A stretch of DNA of 5,843 nt from Burkholderiales bacterium (GTDB taxonomy: Bacteria > Pseudomonadota > Gammaproteobacteria > Burkholderiales > Usitatibacteraceae): NCBI GenBank assembly GCA_025350945.1, contig JANXWW010000316.1, positions 1-5,843 of the forward strand, read 5' to 3'. Both the position numbers and the translations under genes were made by a program. The notes beneath the pieces were generated by a model. It ran no database searches and was not told the origin of the DNA. It was given only the letters and a program-made list of their open reading frames with translations. How positions within the stretch are numbered: the stretch's first letter is position 1; each line of letters opens with the position of its first letter. Shown here piece after piece: positions 5,726 through 5,843 of the stretch.

Positions 5726-5746
5726 CAGTGCCTTAATCAACAGCAC

Positions 5747-5843
5747 CTAGTCGGGGATGGTCACCACGTTGCTGCTGAAGGTAATCTGATCCGCCGTCGC
5801 GGGCGAGGCGCTGATCGGTGGCACGTTCGCCGCGGTAATCGGC
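5747..5843 (-). CDS. C-terminal end of an unidentified protein (partial)
   Basis: Only the last 31 codons and a TAG stop (5749-5747) are inside the window; the frame is open from 5842. The peptide ends in TFSSNVVTIPD and is rich in Ala, Pro, Ser, Thr and Val, the sort of composition seen at the ends of secreted or surface proteins. That is only an impression from a short fragment. Third codon positions are almost all G or C, clearly more than in the secretion genes, which supports this frame as coding and hints at a different base composition. A second minus-strand frame is also open here to a stop in the spacer, so the assignment is not certain. I do not recognise a family. Confidence 0.45.
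   Translation of the reverse strand, partial: PITAANVPPISASPATADQITFSSNVVTIPD

Noticed and set aside
5528..5746. 72-codon minus-strand frame in the spacer before the cyclase, with a GTG start
   Set aside because: No ribosome site or recognisable family; it overlaps the cyclase start by 14 nt and contains the promoter candidates.

Overview
The window is a piece of a proteobacterial chromosome, most likely beta- or gammaproteobacterial. That placement is inferred from the type II secretion (T2SS) genes and their order, and I cannot name a genus. Every gene I can support is on the minus strand, so transcription runs from high to low coordinates.

Layout, in the direction of transcription: (1) 5842-5747, the last 31 codons of an unidentified gene. 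(2) 5746-5542, a 205-bp spacer with two weak promoter candidates and small repeats. (3) 5541-4393, a membrane-bound GGDEF diguanylate cyclase with an intact GGEEF active site and an intact RxxD inhibitory site. (4) 4392-3957, a 436-bp non-coding gap. It holds a stem-loop after the cyclase gene, a strong extended -10 promoter for the secretion genes, and an 89-bp set of nested inverted repeats around that promoter. (5) 3956-1, a tight T2SS operon gspE-gspF-gspG-gspH with gaps of 11, 16 and 15 nt; gspH runs to the window edge.

The operon supplies the cytoplasmic motor ATPase (GspE), the inner-membrane platform (GspF), the major pseudopilin (GspG) and a minor pseudopilin (GspH). Together these form the part of the T2SS that polymerises the pseudopilus and drives folded exoproteins through the outer-membrane secretin. 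No gspC or gspD lies directly upstream, so the operon starts at gspE. This is the arrangement known from the Xanthomonas xps locus, where the secretin gene is at the far end.

The most interesting signal is a possible local c-di-GMP circuit. The N-terminus of GspE carries two 24-residue motifs of the MshEN type, a known c-di-GMP-binding module of secretion and pilus ATPases. The gene just upstream encodes an apparently active c-di-GMP synthase. The motifs are slightly non-canonical, with Lys for Arg and an 11-residue rather than 5-residue spacer, so binding is a hypothesis. Start codons for gspE, gspG and gspF were chosen from Shine-Dalgarno placement.
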